A DNA stretch of 32,942 nt. Origin: Legionella sp. km772. Lineage in GTDB: Bacteria > Pseudomonadota > Gammaproteobacteria > Legionellales > Legionellaceae. Shown here in pieces: positions 1 to 10,634 of the stretch; position 1 is the stretch's first letter; each line of letters begins with the position of its first letter. Below the pieces are notes generated by a model. That model worked only from the letters and a program-made list of their open reading frames with translations, was not told where the DNA came from and did not search any database. The stretch covers positions 1-32,942 of the forward strand of contig NZ_RZGQ01000018.1 in NCBI RefSeq assembly GCF_003989735.1. The letters are read 5' to 3'. Made by a program: the position numbers and the translations under genes.

Positions 1-303
1 AACTCATTTAAATCACTTTGCTATTAAGTACAAATTGATTCTTAGAGCGAACCAGATTGCTTGGCAGGAGCTTAAAAATATGGCAGCTTAAAATTGACCG
101 TGCGTAACATGAGTAATTAAGTATAGTTGCTTTTTTTACATATTTCTTAGGCGTTAAATAAACCCCTAGCCAGCAGAATTTAAGGGCTATGATTACAAAA
201 ATAAGTTGATAAATTCGACCTTGCGTCAACCTTGGCTTTAGGGATTAAAGAGCTCAATAAACCCTCTACAGAGCTCTTTTCACCTCAATCAACCAAGCAA
301 GTT
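1..303. other. Gene-poor edge region
   Basis: AT-rich stretch between the window edge and the 3' end of prlC. I see no convincing gene. The only long reading frame (minus strand, 229 down to 8) opens with TTG, lacks a clear ribosome-binding site and has no recognisable protein features. The only clear structure is the hairpin at 247-280, listed separately. Any gene beyond position 1 cannot be judged. Confidence 0.6.
247..280 (-). terminator. Hairpin terminator downstream of prlC
   Basis: A 9-bp perfect stem pairs AAAGAGCTC (247-255) with GAGCTCTTT (271-279) around a 15-base loop. Because the stem ends are A/T runs, it can act in either direction. It lies 24 bases past the prlC stop codon and probably ends that transcript. 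Confidence 0.6.
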
Positions 304-2316
304 TTACTGGATGCCATTATGGCGCAATAGGGCATCAACTGTAGCCGCACGTCCTCTAAACTCTTTATAGGCCTCTGCAGCAGTCTTTGAACCGCCCACT
401 TCTAAGATTGATTTTAAAAAGTCATGGCCGGTTTGGGTATTAAATACCCCTTCTTCTTCAAAGCGGGAAAAGGCATCGCTTGATAACACTTCCGCCCAGC
501 TGTAGCTGTAATAACCAGCCGCATAACCGCCGCCGAAAATATGACTAAAGCTGTGCTGAAACCGATTATAGGGGGCGATCGGTATGATGTTCGTTCTGCT
601 GCGTACATCAGAGAGGGTATCAGTCACAAAAGAACTGTGTGGCTTATATTCTTGGTGGATACGAAAATCGAATAAAGAAAATTCAAGTTGTCTGAGCATG
701 CCCATGGCCGATTGAAAATTTTTCGCGGCAATTAAACGCTCAAATAACACGTCCGGTAGAGCCTCACCACTATCAACATGCGCAGTTAATAAGGCTAAAG
801 CCTCTTTATCCCAACACCAGTTTTCGAAAAATTGGCTGGGCAATTCTACTGCATCCCACTCCACGCCATTGATTCCTGAGGCACCTAAATAATCCACCTG
901 GGTTAATAAATGGTGGAGGCAGTGCCCCATTTCATGAAATAAGGTTGTTACTTCATCATGCGATAATAAAGCAGGCTTTGCCCCGGAAGCTTTAGCAAAA
1001 TTACAGGTTAAAGTCGCAATAGGCAACTGGATGGTACCATCTTCAAGCTTTCTGCGGCTCTGCATTGAGTCCATCCATGCCCCACCATGTTTATGGGGTC
1101 TTGAATAGAGGTCAGTATATACGTAACCACGGACTTGATTATGCTGATCCACCACGGCGTAACATTGAACATCTTTATGCCAAACATCAACACCTGGCAA
1201 TTCTTGCATACTGACCCCATAGAGCCTTTTAATAATAGCAAAAAGTCCTTGCATTACCTTAGGCTGGGGAAAGTAGGGTCGTAATTCTTCTTGAGATAAG
1301 GAGTATAAGGACTTTCTTCTTAACTCCGATAGATAGGCACTATCCCAAGGCTTCACTGGTAAGAGATCATAGTTTTGGTGGGCAAACTGCTCTAATTGGT
1401 GGAACTCCTCTTTCGCCTGTTGGCGGGCGCGATCGACTAAATCATTCATAAAACGCATGACCTGTTTGGTTGATTCGGCCATCTTGGTCGCTAAAGACAG
1501 CTCTGCATAATTAGCAAAGCCCAACAACTGGGCTTTTTCTTGGCGCAAAGCCAGCATTTCATTCATGAGGGCCGTATTATCAAATTGTCCGGCATTAGGG
1601 CCTTGATCGGAGGCGCGGGTTACATAGGCTTGATACATCTCTTCTCGCAAGGCGCGATCCTCGCAATAAGTCATTACCGCATGAAAGCTCGGATACTCTA
1701 AAGTGAAGACATAACCTGGCAAACCTTTTTCCTCAGCGAGTTCTTTTGCGGCACTTAGAGCATGCTCGGGTAGATTTTTAATCCGCGCCTCATCGGTGAG
1801 ATGGATAGTAAAAGCTTGGGTTGCATCTAAGATGTTATGCTCGAATTGGTTGGACAAGTCGGACAAGCGGGTTTGAATGGCTTCAAAGCGCTTTTTATCT
1901 TCTTCGGACAAAGCAACCCCGGATAATTCAAAATCGCGGATACTGTCTTGCAGGATTTTTTTCTGCACCGCGTTCAAGTGGCTTGTATCCACTGATTTAA
2001 TCGCTTCATATAATTTTTTATTATGACCCACCGCAGCTTCATAGGCGGATAATAAAGGTAAACACTCATTGTAACATTCACGTAACGCTTCTGAATCCAT
2101 TACCGAATGAAGATGTGATAGCGGTGACCAACGTCGCTCTAAAGCATCAGCTAGATCATCTAAAGGATAGATCAAATTATCCCAAGTATAATGCGTATTT
2201 TCTTGCAGCAAATGTTCGATTTGCTCTAAATTATGTTTTAATAGAGCGTCTAAATGCGTTTTAAACCCGGCGATATCGATGTGGCTAAATTGTGGCAACC
2301 CAATTGTTGAAGACAT
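304..2316 (-). CDS. prlC: Oligopeptidase A (M3 family zinc metallopeptidase)
   Basis: Cytoplasmic zinc peptidase that degrades short peptides, including cleaved signal peptides. The M3 signature HEMGH is visible (first His at residue 461 from the chosen start), followed about 25 residues later by a Glu-rich segment (GVEWDAVELPSQFFENW) that supplies the third zinc ligand in this family. Total length is 670 residues, close to the roughly 680 of enterobacterial OpdA. The frame is open to an upstream ATG at 2352, but I chose the ATG at 2316 because the protein then begins MSSTIGLPQF, matching where the family's conserved N-terminus starts, and an AAGGG lies 11 bases upstream. The gene follows the 441-residue membrane protein gene on the same strand with a 74-base gap, so they may be co-transcribed. 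No defects seen. Confidence 0.95.
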   Translation of the reverse strand: MSSTIGLPQFSHIDIAGFKTHLDALLKHNLEQIEHLLQENTHYTWDNLIYPLDDLADALERRWSPLSHLHSVMDSEALRECYNECLPLLSAYEAAVGHNKKLYEAIKSVDTSHLNAVQKKILQDSIRDFELSGVALSEEDKKRFEAIQTRLSDLSNQFEHNILDATQAFTIHLTDEARIKNLPEHALSAAKELAEEKGLPGYVFTLEYPSFHAVMTYCEDRALREEMYQAYVTRASDQGPNAGQFDNTALMNEMLALRQEKAQLLGFANYAELSLATKMAESTKQVMRFMNDLVDRARQQAKEEFHQLEQFAHQNYDLLPVKPWDSAYLSELRRKSLYSLSQEELRPYFPQPKVMQGLFAIIKRLYGVSMQELPGVDVWHKDVQCYAVVDQHNQVRGYVYTDLYSRPHKHGGAWMDSMQSRRKLEDGTIQLPIATLTCNFAKASGAKPALLSHDEVTTLFHEMGHCLHHLLTQVDYLGASGINGVEWDAVELPSQFFENWCWDKEALALLTAHVDSGEALPDVLFERLIAAKNFQSAMGMLRQLEFSLFDFRIHQEYKPHSSFVTDTLSDVRSRTNIIPIAPYNRFQHSFSHIFGGGYAAGYYSYSWAEVLSSDAFSRFEEEGVFNTQTGHDFLKSILEVGGSKTAAEAYKEFRGRAATVDALLRHNGIQ

Positions 2317-2390
2317 AGTTAAGTAATCCCTTGTTGACAATGATAGAAGCATAGCATATCCACTAACAAAGGCTCTACTCTAGTAATGAT

Positions 2391-3716
2391 TTAGATAAAT
2401 AAGGGTGGACTTCTCGTTTCGCCTTCAATTTCATAATCAGAAGACAACTCGTTTGCGACCTCTGACTTATGCTCAGGCTTCGGCGCAAAGAAGCCTAATT
2501 TACCAACACTCGCAGGCACCTCGATAGTTTCATTGGGTCGGTACTTATCTAGACGACGAGTTAATTCAAAAGTGATACCCCACAACAGGACTAAAAAAAC
2601 CGCACTAGCTAAGAGTACGGGACTACTAATTGCAAACACAGGTAAGGCCAACGACATGGCCCCCAGGATCAACACCGTACCTGAAACATGCAAACCAAAA
2701 CGTAAGTGCTCAAACTTAATGCGATTTTCTATAAACTTTAAATGGTTACGAATAAATTTTTCTTGTTCTCTATTACCCGCTTTTTCAAGGAGTTCCTCAT
2801 ATTCATCATGCAAAGAATATAAGCGTCTCAATTCGACGTAAGCACGGGCAGCAGCATTCAGTACATCAAAGGCAAAGGCAGCTGTAGATAAGTAGACGGC
2901 GCCCGTCGCAGCAGCCCCCACGAATACAAAGATACTTAGGGCACTCACTGCAGTCCACACGGCATCATTACCCATCTCAAACCAACGACGCTGCATTTGG
3001 CCGTACAATCGCGTCGTCCAGTTTAGAGATGCTTCGGCCTCATTCATCCACCAGCCGGGGATAGTATGTTTAATTATTAAAAACGAATTGGTCATTAAAC
3101 GGGGAAGATGAAAAAACAAACCAAAATAAGCTAAAAATGGATTAGCATAACTATCTAAATTGGCGACAAATTCTTTAAATGAGGGTGAATTCTTAATAAC
3201 TTCATTTAATAAATTAATGACCCGCTTACTCCGATTGGCACAAATCCGATACCAATTGGTTTGAATGGTTAAATCGCGAATTTGCTGCGAAGTTGAAAGA
3301 CCGGCATTTACTTCGTCTTTTTCTAATAGGTTACTTGCGAAAGTAAAGCCCGCTAATTCCGCAAGCAAGGTTCTAAATTGTTGTTGTTGCTTACGCAGGC
3401 GAACCACTTCGCGAGGCACCACCAGGTAATGCTGGTTAAGATGTTCTAGTAACTCACAAAACATCAAGGCAGTGATTAGGCGCTCCCTAACGTGCTTTTT
3501 ATTTGCCTCATTAGGAAATAAAAAATCGTGGCGCAGTTGGTTACATAAAACGCTGTACTCAACATTTAAAATAGGGTGTAAAGGAAGAAGCTTAGAATAT
3601 ACCTCGGGCCCTAAGCGCTTAAGGGAGACATCAAAAGTCCAATGCCGCACTAAATCATCACAAGGTTGTGGCAGTTCAGGAAGAAGCGAACGTAAATGTT
3701 GAGTAATGGGCCCCAT
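2391..3716 (-). CDS. Unrecognised membrane protein, possible Legionella effector
   Basis: 441 residues with no domain I can name. Residues 1-190 are helical and polar, with a Gln-rich patch near 109-113. A hydrophobic, aromatic segment lies near 193-215. Strong membrane segments follow at about 252-289 (Ala-rich) and 341-383 (long enough for a two-pass hairpin), separated by a charged, probably coiled-coil stretch at 291-338. The last 30 residues are acidic and end in a hydrophobic tripeptide LFI, with E/D/S-rich residues 415-435. The start ATG has GAGGA a few bases upstream. It faces tkt across a 241-base AT-rich gap. From memory, Legionella genomes carry a paralogous family with a similar core (aromatic segment, then IPGWWM, then RRWFEMGNDAVW), but I could not check this. 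The layout, with a helical domain, membrane hairpin and acidic tail, resembles membrane-targeted Dot/Icm substrates; that role is inference. Confidence 0.8.
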   Translation of the reverse strand: MGPITQHLRSLLPELPQPCDDLVRHWTFDVSLKRLGPEVYSKLLPLHPILNVEYSVLCNQLRHDFLFPNEANKKHVRERLITALMFCELLEHLNQHYLVVPREVVRLRKQQQQFRTLLAELAGFTFASNLLEKDEVNAGLSTSQQIRDLTIQTNWYRICANRSKRVINLLNEVIKNSPSFKEFVANLDSYANPFLAYFGLFFHLPRLMTNSFLIIKHTIPGWWMNEAEASLNWTTRLYGQMQRRWFEMGNDAVWTAVSALSIFVFVGAAATGAVYLSTAAFAFDVLNAAARAYVELRRLYSLHDEYEELLEKAGNREQEKFIRNHLKFIENRIKFEHLRFGLHVSGTVLILGAMSLALPVFAISSPVLLASAVFLVLLWGITFELTRRLDKYRPNETIEVPASVGKLGFFAPKPEHKSEVANELSSDYEIEGETRSPPLFI

Positions 3717-3957
3717 GATTCCTCAAATATAATGAACTTTAGTTAATTTTATATAAAAAAATTTAGCCTCTTTAGCGTCATTTATTATTGGATCATAATA
3801 AAATGCATCTATTTTATCAAAAAATAAACAATAAGTAAATTTATGGCAATAATCAGCCGCATAATTTACATAAGTATACGGGAAAAATGAACTGTTTCTT
3901 GCTGATTTAGCCCTTCTGAGCGACAATAGTGCTCTATTTAAATAGCCCAGAGGATGC
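3717..3957. promoter_or_regulatory. Divergent AT-rich promoter region, tkt versus 441-aa gene
   Basis: 241 bases between two divergently transcribed genes, very AT-rich, and so expected to hold both promoters. A ribosome-binding site AGAGGA (3949-3954) precedes tkt, and GAGGA precedes the minus-strand gene. I could not assign either -35/-10 pair with confidence. A minus-strand open frame across the gap (3959-3723) shows no coding character. Confidence 0.45.
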
Positions 3958-5952
3958 ATGAATAATCTTCACGAGTTAGCAAATGCAGTACGCATGTTAT
4001 CGATTGATGCCGTCAATCAGGCTCAATCAGGTCATCCAGGAATGCCCTTAGGCATGGCGGACATCGCAACTGTGTTATGGACAAAATTCTTAAAACATAA
4101 TCCTAAAAATCCTTTATGGTTTAATCGCGATCGTTTTGTCCTTTCCAATGGTCATGGCTCCATGCTGCTTTATTCCTTACTGCATTTAACGGGTTATAAT
4201 CTAAGCCTTGATGACTTACGTCATTTTCGCCAATTAAACTCAAAAACCCCAGGGCATCCTGAACTTGGTCATACACCGGGAGTAGAAACTACTACTGGCC
4301 CTTTAGGGCAAGGTTTAGCCAACGCTGTGGGAATGGCACTTGCTGAGCGCATTCTTGCAACTCAATATAATCGTGAACATTATGATTTAGTCAATCATTA
4401 TACCTACACCTTCATTGGTGATGGTTGCTTAATGGAAGGCATCTCGCATGAGGCCTGCTCTTTTGCAGGTACCCTAGGCCTAGGAAAATTAATTGTATTT
4501 TATGATGACAATGGCATATCCATTGATGGCAAAGTGGAGTCGTGGTTCACCGATGACACAGCATCGCGTTTCAAAGCTTATAACTGGCAAGTGATAGAAG
4601 ACGTGGATGGCCATAATGTTGCGGCCATTGAACAAGCCATTCAAACAGCCCAAGCCAACCTGAAGCAGCCCACCTTAATCATGTGTAAAACCATTATTGG
4701 CTTAGGTTCATCAGTGGCAGGCAGTGAAAAATCACATGGTTCGCCCTTAAGCGCCGAAGATCTTAGCAAAGTCCGCCAGTTTTTTAATTGGCCACATGAA
4801 GCCTTCGTCATTCCCGAATCCATTTATCAACATTGGGATCATAGGGAGCACGGACAAAAAGAAGAGCAGGAATGGTTATTGCTGCAACACCGCTATCAAG
4901 AACATTATCCCCAGGAAAATGCCGAATTTTTACGGCGGATTAATGGCGATTTACCCGACAATTGGCTAGATCAAAGCCAAAATTTCCTCCAGCAATGCTT
5001 AAGTAATGAAAAAGCTATTGCTACCCGTAAATCATCCCAACAATGTATCGAATATTTTGCTAAGCTCTTGCCTGAAATGTTAGGTGGCTCGGCTGATTTA
5101 ACCGGTTCCAATAATACCGATTGGTCCGGCAGTAAGCCGATTTCTGTGCATGATTTTTCGGGTAATTACCTTTATTATGGGGTGCGGGAATTTGGCATGG
5201 CCGCAATCATGAATGGGCTTGCTGTGCATGGTGGTTTTATCCCTTATGGCGGAACTTTCTTGGTCTTTGCTGATTATGCTCGCAATGCCTTACGCCTTAG
5301 TGCCTTAATGAAGCAACGGGTTATTTATGTTTTAACCCATGACTCCATTGGTTTAGGGGAGGATGGCCCCACCCATCAACCGGTTGAACACGCCGCAATG
5401 CTGCGGATGACCCCGAACATGAGTATATGGCGACCTGCCGATTTAATGGAAACAGCGGTTGCCTGGCAAATGGCTTTAGAACAGCATACCGGTCCTACCG
5501 CTTTGCTCTTATCACGCCAAAATTTACCAGCGCTTCCCCACACGCACAATGCAGCGAGCTTGATTAAAAAAGGGGGTTACATAATCCGTGATTGCGAGGG
5601 GATGGCCGATGTACTTTTAATTGCTACTGGATCTGAGGTACAGTTAGCACTTTTAGCCGCAGAGCAAGCAACAGGAATTAAGACTCGAGTGGTCTCTATG
5701 CCCGCACCAGAACTCTTTTTAAGCCAAGATGATGCTTATAAAGAATCAGTGCTGCCTAAAGCGATTAAAAAACGAATTGCCATTGAGGCAGCAAGCACCG
5801 CTTATTGGTACCAGTTTGTCGGTTTAGATGGGGCGGTAATTGGCCTAGATAGTTTTGGCGTCTCTGCACCGGCAGGCCATGCTTATGAATTTTTAGGAAT
5901 AACAGTAGAAAAAATAGTAGAAACATTAACAGCTTTAACCCAAAAAGCTTAG
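3958..5952 (+). CDS. tkt: Transketolase
   Basis: Thiamine-diphosphate enzyme that moves two-carbon units between sugar phosphates in the non-oxidative pentose phosphate pathway. 664 residues, the normal length. Visible motifs are the N-terminal [10 protein letters not shown], the ThDP/metal-binding GDGCLMEG about 155 residues in, the catalytic Glu411 in REFGMAA (same number as the E. coli enzyme), and GEDGPTHQP of the pyrimidine domain. The start ATG has AGAGGA four bases upstream. It is the first gene of a tkt-gap-pgk-pyk cluster. The gap to gap is about 105 bases, so an internal promoter is possible. In Legionella, which largely uses amino acids for energy, this cluster mainly feeds sugar-phosphate and nucleotide synthesis. 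Confidence 0.97.
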   Translation: MNNLHELANAVRMLSIDAVNQAQSGHPGMPLGMADIATVLWTKFLKHNPKNPLWFNRDRFVLSNGHGSMLLYSLLHLTGYNLSLDDLRHFRQLNSKTPGHPELGHTPGVETTTGPLGQGLANAVGMALAERILATQYNREHYDLVNHYTYTFIGDGCLMEGISHEACSFAGTLGLGKLIVFYDDNGISIDGKVESWFTDDTASRFKAYNWQVIEDVDGHNVAAIEQAIQTAQANLKQPTLIMCKTIIGLGSSVAGSEKSHGSPLSAEDLSKVRQFFNWPHEAFVIPESIYQHWDHREHGQKEEQEWLLLQHRYQEHYPQENAEFLRRINGDLPDNWLDQSQNFLQQCLSNEKAIATRKSSQQCIEYFAKLLPEMLGGSADLTGSNNTDWSGSKPISVHDFSGNYLYYGVREFGMAAIMNGLAVHGGFIPYGGTFLVFADYARNALRLSALMKQRVIYVLTHDSIGLGEDGPTHQPVEHAAMLRMTPNMSIWRPADLMETAVAWQMALEQHTGPTALLLSRQNLPALPHTHNAASLIKKGGYIIRDCEGMADVLLIATGSEVQLALLAAEQATGIKTRVVSMPAPELFLSQDDAYKESVLPKAIKKRIAIEAASTAYWYQFVGLDGAVIGLDSFGVSAPAGHAYEFLGITVEKIVETLTALTQKA

Positions 5953-6057
5953 GCTCTGGTTTTAGAGCGGTTAATTAAACAATCTATAAGAACTAGAAAT
6001 AACCCTTGGTGGACCTCTAAAAAATGAGTTAAACACCTCAACGTGGAGAGAAGTAGT

Positions 6058-7050
6058 ATGGCAATACGCGTCGCAATTAATGGTTATGGTCGCATTGGCC
6101 GTTGTATTTTAAGAGCACTTTTTGAATATAAAAAACAAAATGAAATTGAGCTGGTGGCATTAAATGATTTATCAAGCCTTGAGGTCATTGCCCATTTAAC
6201 TCGCTATGATTCAACCCATGGCCGTTTTGCTGCTGAGGTAAGTACAGAAGGCAATTCCCTCCTCGTCAACGGGCACAATATCCGTGTTTTTGCCGAACGT
6301 GATCCTGCTAAGCTTCCCTGGAAAGACCTAAATGTGGATTTAGTTCTAGAATGCACTGGTTTTTTTACTGATCGCGAAGCAGCAATGAAACACATTACGG
6401 CCGGGGCGAAAAAAGTATTAATTTCGGCGCCTGGGAAAAATGTCGATGCAACCGTTGTCTATGGTGTGAACCATAACGATCTTAAAGCATCAGATCTTAT
6501 TGTTTCTAATGCATCATGTACTACTAACTGCCTAGCTCCAGTGGTCAAACCTTTAAATGATGCTATCGGCATTGAATCCGGTTTATTAAATACCGTCCAT
6601 GCCTATACTAATGACCAGGTCCTTTTAGACGGCGCTCATGATGATTTACGCCGGGCGCGTTCAGCAACCCAATCAATTATCCCAACTAAAACCGGGGCTG
6701 CTTCTGCTGTAGGTTTAGTATTGCCCGAATTGGCTGGTAAATTAGATGGTTTTGCCATGCGGGTTCCAGTGTTGAATGTTTCCGTTATTGATTTAACCTT
6801 TATCGCCAAACGCGAAACCAGCGTGCAAGAAGTCAATGATTTAGTCCGGGCGGCCAAAAGTAAAATCTTACACATCAATGAAGATCCTTTAGTATCGTGT
6901 GATTTTAATCACAATCCAGCGTCTTCTATTTTTGATACCGCTCAAACTAAAGTCTTAGGCAAATTAGTGAAGGTAGTCTCCTGGTACGATAATGAATGGG
7001 GCTTTTCTAACCGTATGATTGACACTGCGCTACATATGATGAGCCGTTAA
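6058..7050 (+). CDS. gap: Glyceraldehyde-3-phosphate dehydrogenase, type I
   Basis: Interconverts glyceraldehyde-3-phosphate and 1,3-bisphosphoglycerate. 330 residues. The Rossmann motif INGYGRIGR lies at the N-terminus. The active-site block SNASCTTNC has its nucleophile at Cys154, and the phosphate-binding [20 protein letters not shown] and the C-terminal [12 protein letters not shown] are intact. The sequence around the active site fits GAPDH rather than erythrose-4-phosphate dehydrogenase. The frame opens at a GTG (6043), but I start at ATG 6058 because the only good ribosome-binding site, GGAGAG (6045-6050), lies between them and the protein then begins [11 protein letters not shown] as in the family. 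pgk follows 9 bases after the stop. Confidence 0.97.
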   Translation: MAIRVAINGYGRIGRCILRALFEYKKQNEIELVALNDLSSLEVIAHLTRYDSTHGRFAAEVSTEGNSLLVNGHNIRVFAERDPAKLPWKDLNVDLVLECTGFFTDREAAMKHITAGAKKVLISAPGKNVDATVVYGVNHNDLKASDLIVSNASCTTNCLAPVVKPLNDAIGIESGLLNTVHAYTNDQVLLDGAHDDLRRARSATQSIIPTKTGAASAVGLVLPELAGKLDGFAMRVPVLNVSVIDLTFIAKRETSVQEVNDLVRAAKSKILHINEDPLVSCDFNHNPASSIFDTAQTKVLGKLVKVVSWYDNEWGFSNRMIDTALHMMSR

Positions 7051-7059
7051 AGGAAAAAA

Positions 7060-8250
7060 ATGAACCTTATCAAAATGAGTGATATAGATTTAACCGGTAA
7101 ACGCGTATTGATCCGCGAGGATTTGAATGTACCGATTAAAGAGGGGATGATTACCAGTGATCAGCGTCTACAAGCAGCATTGCCCACCATCAATGCTGCT
7201 TTGCAAGCGGGCGCTGCGGTCATGGTGCTGTCCCATTTAGGCCGTCCCAAAGAAGGCGAATTTGACCCTAATTTTTCTTTACAACCTGTGGCTGATTACT
7301 TAAAGGATACCCTAGCCTATCCGGTGAGGTTTGTGAGTGATTACCTAGAGGGGGTGGATGTTAAAGCGGGTGAATTGGTGTTGTGTGAGAATGTCCGTTT
7401 TAATAGAGGCGAAAAAAATAATGACGAAGTGCTGGCGAAAAAATTAGCCCAACTTTGTGATGTGTTCATCATGGATGCCTTTGGTACAGCCCATCGTGCG
7501 CAAGCCTCGACCTATGGGGTCGCTCAATATGCCCCAATTGCGGCAGCCGGCCCCTTGTTGGTTAGCGAATTAGAAGCCATTTCGCGCGCCCTAGAAGCTC
7601 CAGAAAAACCCATAGTAGCTATTGTTGGCGGCGCTAAAGTATCCTCAAAGTTAACTTTATTGAAACAAATGGTAGGTATCGTTGACTATTTAATTCCAGG
7701 AGGTGGTATTGCTAATACTTTTTTAAAAGCCCAAGGATTTGAAATTGGCGTCTCTCTTTATGAACCCGATCTTTTAGAGGAAGCAAGAGAAATTTTGCAA
7801 CTTGCGAAAGAAAAAGGCTGTGTTATTCCCCTACCCACCGATGTAGTCGTAGGGAAGGCATTTAGGGAAAGTTGCCCTGCTTTTAATAAATCCTTAGCTA
7901 ATGTGGCAATCGATGACATGATTCTAGATATTGGACCCACTACTATCAGTGATTATGTCGATATCATCGATCTCGCCAAAACCATTATTTGGAATGGACC
8001 GGTAGGTGTTTTTGAGTTTGCTCAATTTGCTTATGGTACCCGTGCTTTAGCGATTGCTATTGCCGAAAGTGATGCGTTTTCTATTGCCGGAGGTGGCGAC
8101 ACCTTAGCAGCAATAGACTTATACGATCTTAATCAACAAATTTCCTATATTTCCACCGGAGGTGGGGCGTTTTTAGAGTGTTTAGAAGGTAAAACCCTAC
8201 CCGCTGTCGCCATTTTGCAGGAGCGAGCCCAAGATGTTACGTCGAACTAA
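7060..8250 (+). CDS. pgk: Phosphoglycerate kinase
   Basis: Transfers phosphate from 1,3-bisphosphoglycerate to ADP. 396 residues, full length. Family motifs are in order: [11 protein letters not shown] (substrate site), [15 protein letters not shown], the hinge [21 protein letters not shown] and the C-terminal [24 protein letters not shown] precedes the ATG. The 3' end runs 17 bases into pyk, so the two are probably translationally coupled. Confidence 0.97.
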   Translation: MNLIKMSDIDLTGKRVLIREDLNVPIKEGMITSDQRLQAALPTINAALQAGAAVMVLSHLGRPKEGEFDPNFSLQPVADYLKDTLAYPVRFVSDYLEGVDVKAGELVLCENVRFNRGEKNNDEVLAKKLAQLCDVFIMDAFGTAHRAQASTYGVAQYAPIAAAGPLLVSELEAISRALEAPEKPIVAIVGGAKVSSKLTLLKQMVGIVDYLIPGGGIANTFLKAQGFEIGVSLYEPDLLEEAREILQLAKEKGCVIPLPTDVVVGKAFRESCPAFNKSLANVAIDDMILDIGPTTISDYVDIIDLAKTIIWNGPVGVFEFAQFAYGTRALAIAIAESDAFSIAGGGDTLAAIDLYDLNQQISYISTGGGAFLECLEGKTLPAVAILQERAQDVTSN

Positions 8251-9667
8251 AATAGTTGCAACCCTAGGTCCAGTAAGTAAAGATTTAACGGTATTAACCG
8301 CACTACTCCAAGCTGGAGTAGATGTGGTACGGATCAATTTTTCCCATGCCGATGCGTCTGCCATTCAATTAATAAAAGACGTACGCATGATAGCTGATGA
8401 GATTAAACGGCCTGTAGCGGTCATGGCTGATCTGCAGGGTCCAAAAATAAGGATTGGCCGCTTTCAAAATAAAGCAATTACCCTAGTTGATGGACAAACC
8501 TTTACCCTGGATTGCAACAATGATGACTTCTTAGGAAACAGCGAAGAAGTCGCTGTAGTCTATCCTAATTTAGATAAAGAGCTTGCCATCGGTGATTATT
8601 TATTAATTAATGATGGTTTAATTGAATTGGAAGTGAAAGAAATCAAGGGTTCAAAAATTCAATGCTTAGTGATTGAAGGTGGTCCCTTAAGTGATCGAAA
8701 AGGATTAAATAGAAAGGGTGGTGGACTAGCTGCTCGAACCCTAACGGAAAAAGATATCAATGATTTAAAAACAGCTATTCAAGCCGAAGTAGATTATATA
8801 AGCCTTTCTTTTGTCAAAGATGCCGATGATATTCGCCATGCTCGTGAATTAATCAAAAGCTTAGGTGGCAAAACAACACCTATTATTGCCAAAATTGAAC
8901 GTTCCGAAGCCCTGGTCAATTTGACCGAAATTATTGAAGAATCTGATGCAATCATGGTGGCAAGGGGTGATTTAGGCGTAGAGATCGGCGCCGCGGAAGT
9001 ACCTGCTATTCAAAAACACATTATCGAACAAACCCGGCTTCTAGATAAGGTCGTCATCACAGCGACCCAAATGATGGAGTCAATGATTAGTAATCCGCAA
9101 CCTACCAGGGCAGAAGTTTCGGATGTCGCCAATGCCATTTTGGATGGAACAGATGCGGTAATGCTTTCTGCAGAAACAGCCAGCGGGCATTATCCAGTTA
9201 AAGTCATTAATATGGTCAATAAAACTTGCTTAAGTGCAGAGAAGCACGCGAGCATTTTTTACCGCTCAGAAACGAGTGAGGCTTGTCATTATCAACGTGC
9301 CGATCAAGCAATTGCTGTGGCCACCATGCATGCCGCTAATCATTTTCCTATTCAAGCTATTATCACGCTTACTGAATCCGGTGACACAGCTCTTTGGATT
9401 TCAAGGCAACATAGTATTGTCCCCATCTTTGCCATCTCAGCAAATAAGAGGACCGTTGGCCGTTTAAGCCTAGTAAATAATGTGTTCCCTATATTCATTG
9501 ATTATCATCAATTTTCCTCAGAACAATTAAACGAAAAAATTCTTAATGAATTGATAGACGCGAATTATTTAGAACGCAAGGGCTTTGTTTTATTAACCCG
9601 GGGTAAATATATTGGTACACCAGGCGGAACCAATTCAATGGAGATTATTTGTTTAGAAAAAATATAG
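8234..9667 (+). CDS. pyk: Pyruvate kinase
   Basis: Converts phosphoenolpyruvate and ADP to pyruvate and ATP, the last glycolytic step. 477 residues. Motifs: N-terminal [18 protein letters not shown], the metal/substrate segment [12 protein letters not shown], and the signature [10 protein letters not shown] containing the catalytic Lys. [12 protein letters not shown] follows. The C-terminal domain is complete. AGGAG (8219-8223) lies inside the 3' end of pgk, 10 bases before the ATG. It closes the plus-strand carbon operon and converges on the kinase-like gene, with a perfect palindrome between them. Confidence 0.97.
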   Translation: MLRRTKIVATLGPVSKDLTVLTALLQAGVDVVRINFSHADASAIQLIKDVRMIADEIKRPVAVMADLQGPKIRIGRFQNKAITLVDGQTFTLDCNNDDFLGNSEEVAVVYPNLDKELAIGDYLLINDGLIELEVKEIKGSKIQCLVIEGGPLSDRKGLNRKGGGLAARTLTEKDINDLKTAIQAEVDYISLSFVKDADDIRHARELIKSLGGKTTPIIAKIERSEALVNLTEIIEESDAIMVARGDLGVEIGAAEVPAIQKHIIEQTRLLDKVVITATQMMESMISNPQPTRAEVSDVANAILDGTDAVMLSAETASGHYPVKVINMVNKTCLSAEKHASIFYRSETSEACHYQRADQAIAVATMHAANHFPIQAIITLTESGDTALWISRQHSIVPIFAISANKRTVGRLSLVNNVFPIFIDYHQFSSEQLNEKILNELIDANYLERKGFVLLTRGKYIGTPGGTNSMEIICLEKI

Positions 9668-9676
9668 TTCAGTTAA

Positions 9677-9696
9677 GGTTGGGCTGCAGCCCAACC
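9677..9696. terminator. Perfect palindrome between convergent pyk and kinase-like gene
   Basis: A 20-base perfect inverted repeat whose half is GGTTGGGCTG, forming an 8-bp stem with a minimal loop. It sits 9 bases after the pyk stop. A strong U tract is absent on both strands, so it may be a bidirectional terminator, an mRNA 3' end stabiliser or a REP-like element. Confidence 0.55.
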
Positions 9697-9706
9697 GACC
9701 ATTCAT

Positions 9707-10594
9707 TTATTGCACCGCGCAACTAATGCTAATAGACCACCCCTCTTCTTCTGACAACGCGTCTTCCTCTTGCGGAAACACTTCTTCGTAGTCTCCTGCC
9801 ACCCCACCAAATACACCGTTAAAGTAGCCAGTAAATTTATTAGCAGTACAATGACCTGCTTTAAAATGACTCGCCGCCACTAATGCCCGCACATCAGGTC
9901 TTCTACTTCGGGCAAAGGCAGACGAGGCGACTGAGAGCTCGCTCTTTCTTTTTACTACTGCTGCAGCAATTTCATCAGCAACCCGATCCAGCTCTTTACT
10001 CTGCGCTTCAGGCTCAGTATGTTTTTGATTATTAATATAAAGATCCGAACCTGCGGCATAACAAGCTGTATATTTAAAGAAACCAGGACCTACATAGCGC
10101 TGCTCTTGCGCAATAACATCCTCACGACTACGGCCCCGACTGGCTATATCCCTGGCTATTCGTCTCTCCACGATGTCATTAAGGCTATCAGTACTAACAT
10201 TAACATTAAGAGCTGGAAAATCTGCAGCCATATGCTGTTGATAAAAAAGTTGGGCAAAGATCCCTTCAACAATAACTACCTCAGAAGGGTTAACCTCTTC
10301 TTCGCCACTGCGTTTATTGGTGAGGAAAGAAAAAAGAGGTTTGCTAATTTTTTCACCCCGCCCTAAAGCGGCCACATGTTCTTGGAATAAATCAAGATGT
10401 AACATTTCAGGTACATCAAAATTAGTCGTGGCGCGAAATACCTCATTACTCACTGTATCAGGTCGCTCTTTATAATAATCATCCATATTGAGCTTCTGGG
10501 TTTTAATCCCCTTATCGTTTAATTTTTTTAATAAATGCTCAGAAACACCTGTTTTTCCACTTGCCGAAGCCCCACCGATGAAGACAAAAAACAT
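9707..10594 (-). CDS. Uridine kinase-like P-loop protein with acidic C-terminal extension
   Basis: Residues 1-217 match the uridine kinase/phosphoribulokinase fold: Walker A GGASASGKT (7-15), the DDYY motif (38-41) that contacts the nucleoside, VIVEGIFA (108-114) as the Walker-B-like strand, and the lid helix RRIARDIASRGRS (144-156). Members phosphorylate uridine or cytidine using ATP or GTP. The enzyme is normally about 210 residues; this one has about 78 extra. The extension ends in a Glu-rich block (residues 270-284) followed by a short polar tail, a composition resembling the E-block of Dot/Icm substrates. AAGGA lies 5 bases before the ATG. It is last in the rocC/MltA-like/kinase unit, 40 bases behind the MltA-like gene. 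It could be an ordinary pyrimidine-salvage enzyme with a tail or a kinase-derived effector; the sequence alone does not decide. Confidence 0.8.
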   Translation of the reverse strand: MFFVFIGGASASGKTGVSEHLLKKLNDKGIKTQKLNMDDYYKERPDTVSNEVFRATTNFDVPEMLHLDLFQEHVAALGRGEKISKPLFSFLTNKRSGEEEVNPSEVVIVEGIFAQLFYQQHMAADFPALNVNVSTDSLNDIVERRIARDIASRGRSREDVIAQEQRYVGPGFFKYTACYAAGSDLYINNQKHTEPEAQSKELDRVADEIAAAVVKRKSELSVASSAFARSRRPDVRALVAASHFKAGHCTANKFTGYFNGVFGGVAGDYEEVFPQEEDALSEEEGWSISISCAVQ

Positions 10595-10634
10595 AAGAAT
10601 CCTTAAAAAGTCAGAATATAAAGATAAAAAATAA

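Noticed and set aside
8..229. 73-residue minus-strand reading frame
   Set aside because: TTG start, no ribosome-binding site, AT-rich composition without protein features; likely chance.
3723..3959. 78-residue minus-strand frame in the tkt upstream gap
   Set aside because: It runs through the promoter region and the tkt start, with no family features.
10019..10366. 115-residue plus-strand frame opposite the kinase-like gene
   Set aside because: Antisense shadow of a gene with clear kinase motifs.
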